A stretch of DNA of 64,000 bases from Zhongshania antarctica (GTDB lineage Bacteria > Pseudomonadota > Gammaproteobacteria > Pseudomonadales > Spongiibacteraceae). The stretch covers positions 186,001 through 250,000 of the forward strand of contig NZ_JACHHW010000003.1 in NCBI RefSeq assembly GCF_014202945.1, in the 5' to 3' direction. Shown here in pieces: positions 44,739-53,907 of this stretch (positions are counted from its first letter, which is position 1; the number at the start of each line of letters is the position of its first letter). The translations under genes were made by a program, and so were the position numbers. The notes under the pieces were generated by a model. It was not told the origin of the DNA and searched no databases. It saw only the letters and a program-made list of their open reading frames with translations.

Positions 44739-45011
44739 TTAGTCTACGTTGGGCACTGGTTTCGGGGTGTGCACTAACAGGTCTTTTAAGTGGCAGTCAA
44801 AAAAGCGACAGAACACATCAATATTATCTGCTCCTGTGCTGGACCCGGTAATCATTCCGTTTAAAGGGCATTTCCTGTTTTTTTTTGAAATTGATGTAAA
44901 GCGTCGTACCTCCCCCCTCGAATACTTCCTTATAGCCAATATTAATATTGGCTTGCAGCGTCTTCTATAGGGCGGCTGCGGAGAAGTCATTTTATCATTC
45001 CACCCGATCAA
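44739..45011 (-). pseudogene. decayed XRE-type (Cro/CI) small regulator
   Basis: The C-terminal half of this 90-codon frame reads LNGMITGSSTGADNIDVFCRF then DCHLKDLL. This matches the recognition helix and terminal segment of short XRE regulators (compare the usual ...LDKLCEALDC..DLLEY pattern). The N-terminal half lacks helices 1 and 2 and begins with an unrelated basic stretch, so the gene is probably truncated or frameshifted. It lies in the tRNA-adjacent scar, consistent with a lost mobile element. A short functional protein cannot be excluded. Confidence 0.5.
44934..44953. repeat. perfect 20-bp palindrome
   Basis: The half-site AGCCAATATT is followed directly by its exact reverse complement. 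It lies inside the decayed regulator frame and could be an operator or a recombination site. The following 45012-45463 has no gene I can support; it holds only CTGTCGACAG, a 10-bp palindrome at 45188. Confidence 0.7.
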
Positions 45012-45463
45012 CTTTGCGCTTAGGTGACACCATTGCCAGCGCGGCGCGCACGTTCAGCGGCTGGCATATTTACTGTTTCATCTGGCGAGGCCAAAATTTA
45101 TCTGCGCTTTTAGTGCCAGTGTAACTGAGCTTAACTCGCTGAGCTTTTATAAGATGCAGTATCTTCATTCTCTGTGTGTTTCGGTATCTGTCGACAGTTT
45201 GCGGCGATACTTCATGATTTTCAGAAGTTTCTCCAACAAACTCGCTGTTTACTCGTATTGTTCTATACTTTTTGAGCTAGTGGGGAGCTGCTTTACGCTC
45301 GTTTTATAAACGTTCCTAGGTCGCGACAGACTCAGTTTAGGCTTTTACCGGAAAGTGCTGAATAGTGACGCGTGGTATGTAGGGCTTAATGCTTGTACAC
45401 GGGCGCTGACTACATTGCGCCGAAGGGGTGCTGCGACGATGACCGTTAGGGGAAACACCGGCT

Positions 45464-47470
45464 ATGTTCGATTGCGGTAGATTATATGACGTGCGTGCAA
45501 CGGCGTTTTGCCTGTGCATAGGCTTGGCAGCCAGTGAGCTTCATGCCAGGGATTATCGTGCTGAAGATCTCGCGTCGTTGAGCCTAGAAGAACTGTTGGA
45601 TATTGATGTGTCGCTGGGTGTGCGTCGAGGCGAGTCGCATAGGGAGTCGTCTGCGGCAGTGTATGTGTTGAATCGGGATTCTATTCAGCGGTCTGGCGCG
45701 ACAACTATTCCTGAATTATTGCGGCTTGTGCCCGGTGTTGAGGTTACCCGGTTTGGCTCTGCCAAATGGGGTGTCGGTATTCGGGGGTTTAATGGCGGCA
45801 TATTTACCAATCGCCTGCTTATTCTGGTCGACGGGCGAAGTATGTTTTCTCCCGCCAAGGTTGGCATGTTTTGGGATACCCTCGATACCCTCATTAATGA
45901 TATTGAACGCATTGAAGTGGTGCGTGGCCCAGGCGCATCGCTATGGGGTTCTAATGCCTTTAATGGCGTTATTAATATTGTGACCCGGCACAGCGCCGAT
46001 ACCCAGGGTGGCATGCTGGAAGTGGGCGCTGGCAACGAGGAAAAATGGTTTACGGGCTATCGCTTTGGGGTGCAGCTAGGAGAGCAAAAATACCTGCGCG
46101 CTCACATTAAGGCCTTTGAGCGTGACGATGCTGTTAGACCCGACGGCCTTGAAAATCGTGATGGATGGAATTCGGTACAGGCTGGACTCCGATACGATCA
46201 AGGCAGCCCTGAGTTAGGTGCCTTTAGCCTACAGCTCAATGCCTATGAAGGTGCGGAGGGGGAGGAACTCGTGCTTCCCGATCAAAACGCCCTAAATTTA
46301 CAAAGCTTGTTCTACACTCGAGCGGAATTTTCGGGCATTAATTTTATGACGGATTGGCAGTATCAGAAAAATGAGCGATCGCATTATAGTCTCAAATTCT
46401 ACGCCGACCACTCTGAGCGAACCGACCTGCTGTTTAATCTCACGGTTGACAGTTACGACGCTGATTTTCAACACAGCTACCGTATTGATGATCGACAGCG
46501 CTTGGTTTGGGGCTTAGCTTATCGCTACACCGACGACAAGCTACCTGACCAGTATATTCGTTTTACCCGTGAGCAGCGGCACTACGACGTGGCGAGTGGT
46601 TTCTTGCAGTATGAGTTCGCGCCCATTAAAAATTGGCGTTTAATTGCTGGCAGTAAAGTAGAAGAAAACGATTTTAGTGGTAGCGAAGTTCAGCCGAATG
46701 CCCGTGCTATTTGGCGTTACAGTGCGCAGGGTTCTGCGTGGTTAGCTGTTTCTCAGGCCAATCGCACGCCAAGTCGCACCGAACATGACGGTCGTGTCGA
46801 TTTTGATTACGTCGCGCCGCAAGTGCAATTGCAGATCCAAGGTAGAGAATCTTTTCGATCCGAAACACTGCGAGCCTACGAGCTGGGTTGGCGGCAGCAA
46901 TTTAGCCCTGCGGTGAGTTTGGATGTTGCGTTATTTTTTAATGAATACGAGGGTTTACGCACACTAGAGCCCGGGGCACTCGAGGCTAATTCGGCGCCCC
47001 CGCCAGCGGCTATAATACCGATCATCGCTAGCAATGGTGCCGATGCGCGCTCATGGGGAGGCGAACTGGTATTGAGCGCAGTACTGAGCCCTAACTGGCG
47101 CACAGAGGTGCAATACAGCAATGTGCAAATCGACGTTCAAGCCGATAACAGCGGGGACCCGACGGCAACAAGCGCGGAAGGTGAAAGCCCGCAGCATCGC
47201 CTGACATTTCGTTCTAGCTGGAGTTTGAGTGAGGGCTGGGGAGTCGATACAACACTGCGCTATGTTGATGACCTGGATGGTCAGCGTATCGATGAATACA
47301 CCGAGCTCGATGTTCATGTCAGCAAGCGAATTGGCGAGGCAATGACGATTTCCTTCGTCGGCCAAAATTTGCTCGACAGTAGCCATGAGGAATACGTCGA
47401 TAAGGTGGTGGGCACGCCTCGGGTTGAGGTTGAGCGGGGCGGCTACCTAAAGTTTAAACTGAATTTTTAA
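45464..47470 (+). CDS. TonB-dependent receptor, unknown substrate
   Basis: The 668-residue outer-membrane receptor has a cleavable leader (about residues 1-28), the DLASLSLEELLDIDVSLG segment typical of one receptor subclass, and a plug domain with RSGATTIPELLRLVPGVEV, IRGFNGGIFTNRLLILVDG and VRGPGASLWGSNAFNGVINIVT (about 75-170). The beta-barrel ends in YLKFKLNF. It resembles receptors for large or diverse ligands with the SxxDLxxLSLEELxxI leader. No transporter or regulator is adjacent, so the ligand is unknown. The ATG follows AGGGGA by about 10 bases. Confidence 0.87.
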   Translation: MFDCGRLYDVRATAFCLCIGLAASELHARDYRAEDLASLSLEELLDIDVSLGVRRGESHRESSAAVYVLNRDSIQRSGATTIPELLRLVPGVEVTRFGSAKWGVGIRGFNGGIFTNRLLILVDGRSMFSPAKVGMFWDTLDTLINDIERIEVVRGPGASLWGSNAFNGVINIVTRHSADTQGGMLEVGAGNEEKWFTGYRFGVQLGEQKYLRAHIKAFERDDAVRPDGLENRDGWNSVQAGLRYDQGSPELGAFSLQLNAYEGAEGEELVLPDQNALNLQSLFYTRAEFSGINFMTDWQYQKNERSHYSLKFYADHSERTDLLFNLTVDSYDADFQHSYRIDDRQRLVWGLAYRYTDDKLPDQYIRFTREQRHYDVASGFLQYEFAPIKNWRLIAGSKVEENDFSGSEVQPNARAIWRYSAQGSAWLAVSQANRTPSRTEHDGRVDFDYVAPQVQLQIQGRESFRSETLRAYELGWRQQFSPAVSLDVALFFNEYEGLRTLEPGALEANSAPPPAAIIPIIASNGADARSWGGELVLSAVLSPNWRTEVQYSNVQIDVQADNSGDPTATSAEGESPQHRLTFRSSWSLSEGWGVDTTLRYVDDLDGQRIDEYTELDVHVSKRIGEAMTISFVGQNLLDSSHEEYVDKVVGTPRVEVERGGYLKFKLNF

Positions 47471-47511
47471 GCGTTAAGGCTCGATGGCAAATCGGCTTTA
47501 GTGTGATCTGT

Positions 47512-48513
47512 TTATCCGCGTTTTTTGTACGCCATCGGTTTTGTTCCCGTCCATTTTTTGAAGGAGCGAATAAAGGCACTCGGTTCTGAAAAGCCAATTA
47601 AAAATGCGGTTTCTTCTACACTGCAGCCCATACTACTCAAGTGAAATATGGCTGTGTCGCAGCGTACCCGATCTTTAATTTCTTGATATTGGAAACCCTC
47701 CTGGCGCAAGTAATTGCGGAGGGTGTGGGGGTGTATATTCAGGACCTTAGCAAGATCGGTAAAGCTGGGTTTATTTTGCAGCGTTGCTTCGACCAGTGAA
47801 CTTACTTTGTAATGCCAGCTTTTCGAGGTATAGCGCTGGGTAATCATTGCCAAATTTACGTGGTTTAAAAACTTCTCTAAAGCTTGGGCTGAAATATTTA
47901 CATTTTGCTCAAGCAAAGAGGCCGAAAATTGAATTTGCGCGTGGTTTTGCTGATAGTGAATATTTTTAGTGAGAAAGAGGTTCCAGTATTCCGCCGCATG
48001 CGGCTGCTTGCTAAAACTGAAATCAACTCGGTGCAGGGGAATTTGTCTGCCAATCAGCCAGTTGGCGGTGCGGTGTATGTAAAAGAGGAATGACTCATAC
48101 AGATAGGGGGCAAACTCTGAATTTGCGGTATTAGGCGTGAGCGAGATACTCGCGATGTCATTATGTATTTCTAAATTCGTATTTAAGCCCCAGGGGATTA
48201 GGCGGTAAAAGCGCGTGAGGCGTTTTAAGGCCTCGCCTAGGCTGGGGGCATTGGCCGCGAGTTCGGTCATGGTCGTCCAGCAGCCGAGCTTTTGCGCTTG
48301 GGCGCCAAATCCCATCAATTCGTCGCCCATAGCTTGCATGGTGTCGCGGCAGAGATTGGCGTAATTTTCTGCTGGGATTCGGGCATTGGCTTGCTTGAGC
48401 AAGCTGGGGCTAATGTGGTTTTGATTCAGTAGCTTAAGTTGTAAGTCGGGTTGCTGTTGCAAGTTCTGCAGGCATTTCTGCACAAAATAAATGGCGATAG
48501 TGGGTGATCGCAT
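47512..48513 (-). CDS. AraC-family transcriptional regulator
   Basis: The 333-residue regulator has an N-terminal ligand-binding-like domain (about residues 25-200) and a C-terminal AraC DNA-binding region (about 235-330) with SFTDLAKVLNIHPHTLRNYL and CSVEETAFLIGFSEPSAFIRSFKKWTG. It is divergent from the SDR-thiolase-acyl-CoA dehydrogenase cluster over a 200-base spacer, so control of that cluster is the natural inference. Confidence 0.9.
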   Translation of the reverse strand: MRSPTIAIYFVQKCLQNLQQQPDLQLKLLNQNHISPSLLKQANARIPAENYANLCRDTMQAMGDELMGFGAQAQKLGCWTTMTELAANAPSLGEALKRLTRFYRLIPWGLNTNLEIHNDIASISLTPNTANSEFAPYLYESFLFYIHRTANWLIGRQIPLHRVDFSFSKQPHAAEYWNLFLTKNIHYQQNHAQIQFSASLLEQNVNISAQALEKFLNHVNLAMITQRYTSKSWHYKVSSLVEATLQNKPSFTDLAKVLNIHPHTLRNYLRQEGFQYQEIKDRVRCDTAIFHLSSMGCSVEETAFLIGFSEPSAFIRSFKKWTGTKPMAYKKRG

Positions 48514-48713
48514 ATCGAGTAGCCCAATTTGACTGGCCTCAAATTATAACAATATGTCTATTTTTAACTAGCTCAATGTCATTGTTTTGGCGCTTGTCAC
48601 CGGCGCAAAATGCGCTCTAATTAATTTGTGGTGCGGTGGCCGCACAAAATAAGCTTATTGGGGCAGTTTCCGCCCCGTTATATTAATCACGCACTCGGGT
48701 GCTGGGAGTCGAT
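48514..48713. promoter_or_regulatory. divergent AraC/SDR regulatory spacer
   Basis: This 200-base spacer carries two inverted repeats: GTGCGG-tgg-CCGCAC at 48631-48645 and GGGGC-N7-GCCCC at 48660-48676. Both lie closer to the SDR start and may be regulator sites or leader hairpins. The half near the araC gene is AT-rich. Confidence 0.4.
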
Positions 48714-49484
48714 ATGAACATTCAAGGCAAGGTAGCGGTAGTTAGTGGTGGCGCATCAGGCATGGGCTTAGAAATTGTGCGGCGCTTGGTTAGTCTCGGC
48801 GGCAAGGCGGCAATATTTGATTTAAATGCTACAGCTGGCGCGGCGGCCGTCGCAGAGCTGGGTGAGTCGGTGGTTTTTGCCGAGGTTAACGTTACCAGCG
48901 AAGATTCCATTAAGGCCGGTATTGAGCAGACCATGGCGGCCTTCGGCGCGATCCATATTTGTGTTAACTGCGCAGGTATTGCCACTGGCAGCAAAACCCT
49001 TGGTAAAAACGGCCCGTTCCCACTGGATTTGTGGAACAAAACCTTGGCCGTAAACTTGACCGGTACCTTCAATGTACTGCGTTTGTGCGCTGAGCAAATG
49101 GCAAAAAATACGCCTGAGAATGCCGACGGTGTTTGTGGCGCAATTATTAATACCGCGTCGGTGGCCGCCTTTGAAGGTCAGGTTGGTCAAGCAGCGTACA
49201 GCGCCAGTAAAGGCGGAATTGTCGGTATGACACTGCCGATTGCCCGCGACCTGTCAACGATTGGTATTCGTGTTAACTGTATTGCCCCCGGCTTGATCAA
49301 TACCCCCATGTTTGAATCACTGCCCGCGCCGGTGTATGAAGCATTGAGCAGCACGCCGCTGTTCCCTAAGCGTCTTGGCCGCGCCGCTGAAATAGCGCAC
49401 ATGGTGACCAGTGTTATTGAGAATGACTATATCAACGGTGAATGTATTCGTATGGACGCCGGTTTGCGCATGCAGCCTAAATAA
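48714..49484 (+). CDS. SDR, 3-hydroxyacyl-CoA dehydrogenase-like (HSD17B10 type)
   Basis: The 256-residue short-chain dehydrogenase has the SGGASGMGLEIVRRL cofactor loop (residues 11-25), NCAGIA near 88, the catalytic Ser in NTASVAAFEGQVGQ and YSASKGG near 163, then VNCIAPGLINTPMF. It resembles type II 3-hydroxyacyl-CoA dehydrogenases of beta-oxidation. Being followed by a thiolase and an acyl-CoA dehydrogenase supports that role. The ATG at 48714 gives the family start. Confidence 0.85.
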   Translation: MNIQGKVAVVSGGASGMGLEIVRRLVSLGGKAAIFDLNATAGAAAVAELGESVVFAEVNVTSEDSIKAGIEQTMAAFGAIHICVNCAGIATGSKTLGKNGPFPLDLWNKTLAVNLTGTFNVLRLCAEQMAKNTPENADGVCGAIINTASVAAFEGQVGQAAYSASKGGIVGMTLPIARDLSTIGIRVNCIAPGLINTPMFESLPAPVYEALSSTPLFPKRLGRAAEIAHMVTSVIENDYINGECIRMDAGLRMQPK

Positions 49485-49554
49485 TTACACGATAAATTCT
49501 GATAAATACCGCAAAGGAGGGCTTCCGGGCCTCCTTGAAAATTGAGTGGAGCTA

Positions 49555-50790
49555 ATGATGACTGAAGCGTGGATTATCGACGCCTGCCGCACCCCCCGTG
49601 GTATTGGTAAATTGGGTAGAGGGGCTTTGGCCGATATTCATCCCCAACAATTGGGGGCTTGCGTGCTTAAAGCACTGGTAGACCGAAATACCTTAAATAC
49701 TGCCGATGTCGATGACGTAGTGTGGGGCACCAGCTGCCAAAAAGGCCGTCACGGTGGTGATATGGGTCGTATGTCGGCGCTCGATGCTGGCTTTGATATC
49801 CGCTCTAGCGGTGTGACCTTAGATCGCTTTTGCGGCTCGGGTATTACCAGTGTGAATATTGCGGCCGCCTCAATTATGTCGGGCATGGAAGATGTCGTCA
49901 TTGCGGGCGGCGCTGAGATGATGTCGAGCTATGGTCACGACAATGGCCTGCCGGTAGTGATGGACAGCGGCAATATGCGTCTGCGCGCCCGCCACCCGCA
50001 AACTAATCAAGGGGTGTGTGCTGATACGATTGCGACCCTGGAAGGTATAGATCGCGAGGCACTGGACAAGCTTGCGGTGGTAAGCCAGCAGCGCGCTGCT
50101 CACGCGATTGAAAACGGCTATTTCGACAAGTCCTTGGTGCCGGTATACCACGAAGATGGTCGCCTGGCGCTGGATCGCGAAGAGTTTCCACGGCCGAGCA
50201 CCACCATGGAATCCTTATCGCAATTAAAGCCGTCTTTCCCGGCCTTGGCCGATCAGCCGCTAGACGAAGAGGGTACGACTTACCGCTCATTAATGCAGGC
50301 AAAATACCCCGATATTCAAATTAATCACGTTCATCATGCGGGTAACTCATCCGGTGTGGTCGATGGTGCGGCGGCAATTTTGTTGGCCTCTCCGGCCTAT
50401 GCAACTAAGCAGGGCTGGAAGCCAAGAGCCAAAGTGCTGGCGATGGCAAATATGGGCGACTGCCCAACATTAATGCTAAATGCACCCGTTGCTGCCGCTG
50501 AAAAAGTATTGAAAAAAGCGGGACTCACCATCGACGATATTGATCTGTTCGAAGTGAATGAAGCATTTGCCGTGGTTTTGGAGCGCTTTATCCGTAAACT
50601 CAATATAGACCGCGACAAGATCAATGTTAACGGCGGCTCTATGGCGCTGGGGCATCCGATTGGCGCGACCGGTTCGATTCTTATTGGCACGGTGCTAGAT
50701 GAGTTAGAGCGCCGCAAACTTAAGCGCGGGCTCATTACCATGTGTACGGCGGGCGGCATGGCGCCGGCGATTATAATTGAGCGTATGTAA
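49555..50790 (+). CDS. acetyl-CoA C-acyltransferase (thiolase)
   Basis: This roughly 411-residue thiolase cleaves 3-ketoacyl-CoA. The nucleophile Cys is in LDRFCGSGITSVN (about residue 88), GGAEMMSSYG lies near 121, and the C-terminal catalytic set is NEAFAVVLERF, GGSMALGHPIGATG and CTAGGMAPA. Two consecutive ATGs at 49555 and 49558 are both possible starts; GTGGAG precedes them. It lies between the SDR and the acyl-CoA dehydrogenase. An AAGGAGG/CCTCCTT hairpin lies at 49514-49536 in the spacer before it. Confidence 0.93.
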   Translation: MMTEAWIIDACRTPRGIGKLGRGALADIHPQQLGACVLKALVDRNTLNTADVDDVVWGTSCQKGRHGGDMGRMSALDAGFDIRSSGVTLDRFCGSGITSVNIAAASIMSGMEDVVIAGGAEMMSSYGHDNGLPVVMDSGNMRLRARHPQTNQGVCADTIATLEGIDREALDKLAVVSQQRAAHAIENGYFDKSLVPVYHEDGRLALDREEFPRPSTTMESLSQLKPSFPALADQPLDEEGTTYRSLMQAKYPDIQINHVHHAGNSSGVVDGAAAILLASPAYATKQGWKPRAKVLAMANMGDCPTLMLNAPVAAAEKVLKKAGLTIDDIDLFEVNEAFAVVLERFIRKLNIDRDKINVNGGSMALGHPIGATGSILIGTVLDELERRKLKRGLITMCTAGGMAPAIIIERM

Positions 50791-50808
50791 TACAGGCGGA
50801 TAGCAAGC

Positions 50809-51957
50809 ATGAATTTAAACCTCTCAGAAGAGCAGCAATTTATTCAGCAAACTGCACGGGATTTTGCCGAGAAGGAACTTGTCGGCAACGCTGCCACGCT
50901 GGATGCAGGTCAGGGCCAAGACGAATTTTTAGCGAATCTTAAAAAGCTCGCTGATTTAGGTTTTATGGGGCTGAATGTCGATGCCGAATACGGCGGCACC
51001 GAAGCGGGGACCGTGGCGTTTAGTTTGGCAATTAGCAGTATTGCCCGAGGTTGCGCCTCTACTGCAGTGACCGTGTCGGTTACCAATATGGTGGCCGAAG
51101 TGATTCAGTCGGTGGCGAGTGCTGAGCAGAAGCAAAATTACCTGCCCAAAATTTGCTCCGGTGAATATTTGGCGGCGGGCTTTTGCCTAACCGAGTCGGG
51201 TGCCGGCTCAGACCCCTCGGGGATGAAAACCACCGCATTGCGCGATGGCGACAGCTGGGTTCTAAATGGCTCCAAAGCCTATATCACCAGTGCCGAGTAC
51301 GCTGGGGTGTTTGTCGTGTGGGCGGTAACCGACAAAGATGCGCCGCGCGGTAAGGGCATTTCCTGCTTTTTGGTTGAGCGCGAAGTGGCTGGTCTTACTG
51401 TGGGGCCGGCTGAAGAGAAAATGGGCCAGAAAGGTTCGGCAACCAATCCGGTGTATTTTGATGATTGCCGTATTCCTGCCAGCGCGCTAATGGGCACCTT
51501 AAACCGTGGCTATCAAGTGGCTTTGGGTGAGTTGGCCGGTGGTCGTATTGGCATTGGGTCTTTAGCGTTGGGTTTGGGTGAAGCTGCACTCGACTACGCC
51601 AGAGACTACGCCAAAGAGCGCCAGCAATTCGGTCAGTCCATCGCTAATTTTCAGGGTTTGCAATGGATGTTGGCTGACGCTTACACCGAAATGGAAGCGG
51701 CGCGTTTGCTATTAATGCAAGCGGCGTTCACCAAAGAGAGTGGCGGCGATTTTGGCAAACAGGCCTCTATGGCTAAATTATTTGCCTCGGAAGCCGCCAA
51801 CCGAGCGTGTTATACCGGTCTGCAAATTCTGGGCGGCAATGGCTATAACCGTGAGTACCCCCTGGAGCGCCTGGCCAGAGATGTGCGGATTACCAGTATT
51901 TATGAAGGCACCAGCGAAATTCAGCGCATGATTATTTCACGCAGTGTATTTAGTTGA
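50809..51957 (+). CDS. acyl-CoA dehydrogenase
   Basis: The 382-residue FAD-dependent enzyme makes the first double bond in beta-oxidation. It shows CLTESGAGSDPSGMKTTA near residue 125, NGSKAYITSAEYAGVFVVWA near 150, KERQQFGQSIANFQGLQW near 265 and the closing ILGGNGYNREYPLERLARD and YEGTSEIQRMIISR with the expected active-site region. It lies 18 bases after the thiolase and completes the cluster. Confidence 0.92.
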   Translation: MNLNLSEEQQFIQQTARDFAEKELVGNAATLDAGQGQDEFLANLKKLADLGFMGLNVDAEYGGTEAGTVAFSLAISSIARGCASTAVTVSVTNMVAEVIQSVASAEQKQNYLPKICSGEYLAAGFCLTESGAGSDPSGMKTTALRDGDSWVLNGSKAYITSAEYAGVFVVWAVTDKDAPRGKGISCFLVEREVAGLTVGPAEEKMGQKGSATNPVYFDDCRIPASALMGTLNRGYQVALGELAGGRIGIGSLALGLGEAALDYARDYAKERQQFGQSIANFQGLQWMLADAYTEMEAARLLLMQAAFTKESGGDFGKQASMAKLFASEAANRACYTGLQILGGNGYNREYPLERLARDVRITSIYEGTSEIQRMIISRSVFS

Positions 51958-51973
51958 TTAGTCCGCTTTAGTG

Positions 51974-52789
51974 CTAGTGCGAACTGGCCAGTGCCTGTTG
52001 TTTTAAGGTGCTGGCCAGTTCATCGCCCAAGTATTTTTCAATTATATAGTGCACGCCATACAGCACCGGCGTCATGACCACGGCCATCATAAACTTGTAG
52101 ATATAGTTCACTACGCCAATCGCAAAAACCAATTGTAAACTCCAGTCGGCGCCAATATAAAAGGCGATGAACAGCACAACAAAACTGTCGATAAACTGGC
52201 TGACCAATGTAGAGCCGGTGGCGCGCAGCCATATCCAGCGCTCCCCAGTGATTTCTTTCACTCGGTGAAACACTTTTACATCAATAATCTGACCAAGTAA
52301 AAAGGCGACTAGGGAGCCAAGAATAATCCACAAACCCTGACCAAACACCAATTTAAATGCCGCATCGTAATCGCTGACCAGCGTCCGTAAATTATCCTGC
52401 TCACTCTGTGGGAGTGCTGGGCTAATATGGGATTGCGGCCAAAAATCCGCTGGCACTAAATGAATGCCAATAAAAAACATGGCAAAGGCGTACACAATTA
52501 AGCCCGCGGTGAGGTAAGACAATAACTGCACACCGCGCTTGCCGTAGTATTCGTTAATAATGTCGGTAAGTACAAAAACAAAGGGCCACAGTAAAACCCC
52601 GACCGTGAGATTGAAAGAAAGGTGTTCAATACCAAAAATATTGAGGTCAAGTGGCGGTATACCGAGGGTATGCTCGAGGGAAAATATTTTTACGCCAATC
52701 AATTCCGCGATTAAGGCATTGGCCACAAAAAAGCCGCCCAGAAGAATAAATAAGCGGGTGGCCTTATTATTAAGGGTATTGCTAATCAT
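51974..52789 (-). CDS. queuosine precursor transporter (YhhQ/VUT family)
   Basis: The 271-residue membrane protein has six or more hydrophobic helices and the family blocks FVFVLTDIINEYYGKRG (about residue 73), the Asp in QIIDVKVFHRVKE, and STLVSQFIDSFVVLFIAFYIG near 195. The family imports preQ0/preQ1. E. coli YhhQ is the reference. With queE and queC about 8 kb away, the cell could both make and salvage the precursor. AGGAT lies upstream of the ATG. Confidence 0.88.
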   Translation of the reverse strand: MISNTLNNKATRLFILLGGFFVANALIAELIGVKIFSLEHTLGIPPLDLNIFGIEHLSFNLTVGVLLWPFVFVLTDIINEYYGKRGVQLLSYLTAGLIVYAFAMFFIGIHLVPADFWPQSHISPALPQSEQDNLRTLVSDYDAAFKLVFGQGLWIILGSLVAFLLGQIIDVKVFHRVKEITGERWIWLRATGSTLVSQFIDSFVVLFIAFYIGADWSLQLVFAIGVVNYIYKFMMAVVMTPVLYGVHYIIEKYLGDELASTLKQQALASSH

Positions 52790-52947
52790 GGGCGTATCCT
52801 AATGGCGAAATTGCGGAGCGGGAATACTGACGCCGAAATGCGGTAATATGGCGGATCAAGGCATTTTACATTAATCGACCTTGGTCGACAGTTTTGTGCG
52901 GTAAAGCGATTTATGCACACTAGATGATTAGAGCGAAGCGAGTTTCT

Positions 52948-53676
52948 ATGTCAGTTCAACATTACGCACCATTGGTGCTTATCACTGGGGCCTCGCAGGG
53001 CATTGGCGCGGCGATCGCAAAGTGCTTTGCCAACGCCGATTTTCCGGTGCGCCTTGCACTGCTTGCTCGCACCCGCAGCGGGCTGATGGACGTCGCGGCG
53101 GAGTGCGCCAAGGCGAACTCGGTAAAGATATACACCGTTGATGTGAGCGACGCGGAGCAGGTGGCTGATTTCGCCCAGACACTCAAGTCAGAGATGGGCG
53201 AGGTTGACGTGCTCATCAATAACGCCGGAAGTTGGCTGGGCAGCAGTATTGTGGATATGGCGGTAGCCGATTTTGACCGGATTGTCGCCGCTAATTTGCG
53301 CAGTACGTTTTTGCTTTCGAAAATGGTTTTACCTGCAATGATTGCAAAGGGGGCTGGGGATATTTTTAATATGTCTTCAACGGCGGGTTTCGAGGGCTAC
53401 GCTGGGGTCTCGGCTTATTGCGCTGCCAAACACGGGGTGAGTGGGTTTACTAAGGCGCTGCGCGAAGAAGTGCGGGGTAAAGGCGTGCGGGTGTGTTGCG
53501 TGTCACCAGGGCCGACTCATTCTCCTTCGTGGCAGGACAGTGGTGTGGCCAAAGAGCAGTTGATGCCCGCCGAAGATGTGGCGCGCGCATTCTTAGCGAT
53601 ATATAAACTCGACCGCAATGTGGTGGTAGAAGATATTGTACTGCGGCCGCAAGCTGGGCATATTGTCAGTAACTGA
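52948..53676 (+). CDS. short-chain dehydrogenase/reductase
   Basis: The 242-residue SDR has LITGASQGIGAAIAKCF (residues 10-26), INNAGSWLGSS near 90, a catalytic Ser in FNMSSTAGFEGYAG and YCAAKHG near 152, and VSPGPTHSPSW. The substrate is unknown. An in-frame ATG at 52924 adds eight residues; neither start has a strong ribosome-binding site. Confidence 0.82.
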   Translation: MSVQHYAPLVLITGASQGIGAAIAKCFANADFPVRLALLARTRSGLMDVAAECAKANSVKIYTVDVSDAEQVADFAQTLKSEMGEVDVLINNAGSWLGSSIVDMAVADFDRIVAANLRSTFLLSKMVLPAMIAKGAGDIFNMSSTAGFEGYAGVSAYCAAKHGVSGFTKALREEVRGKGVRVCCVSPGPTHSPSWQDSGVAKEQLMPAEDVARAFLAIYKLDRNVVVEDIVLRPQAGHIVSN

Positions 53677-53685
53677 AAAGGGCAA

Positions 53686-53907
53686 TTAACGCAGCAAAGG
53701 CCGCAACATGCCCTCTAAACCATTGAGTTTGATTTCATACATCAAGCCCAATTGCTCGCCAAGTTTACCTGCCGGAAAACCCTGTTTGTGAAACCACACT
53801 AAATAGGGCTCCGGCAGTTCTAGTAATTTTCGGCCCTTGTATTTACCAAAGGGCATGACTTGGTTGACTGCATCGATCAGCTGTTGCGGGTTTTGCTCGA
53901 GATCCAT
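53686..53907 (-). CDS. DUF3820-family small protein
   Basis: The 73-residue protein has the signature MPFGKYKGRKLLELPEPYLVWF, typical of DUF3820 proteins, annotated elsewhere as quorum-sensing-regulated virulence factor-like. The real function is unknown. Its ATG overlaps the stop of the TetR-type gene by one base, so the two are coupled. Confidence 0.82.
   Translation of the reverse strand: MDLEQNPQQLIDAVNQVMPFGKYKGRKLLELPEPYLVWFHKQGFPAGKLGEQLGLMYEIKLNGLEGMLRPLLR

Noticed and set aside
45019-45124. Short frame containing ARTFSGWHIY, reminiscent of a tyrosine-recombinase RHTFASWH block
   Set aside because: The catalytic Arg and His spacing does not hold and the frame closes at once; too weak to call an integrase remnant.
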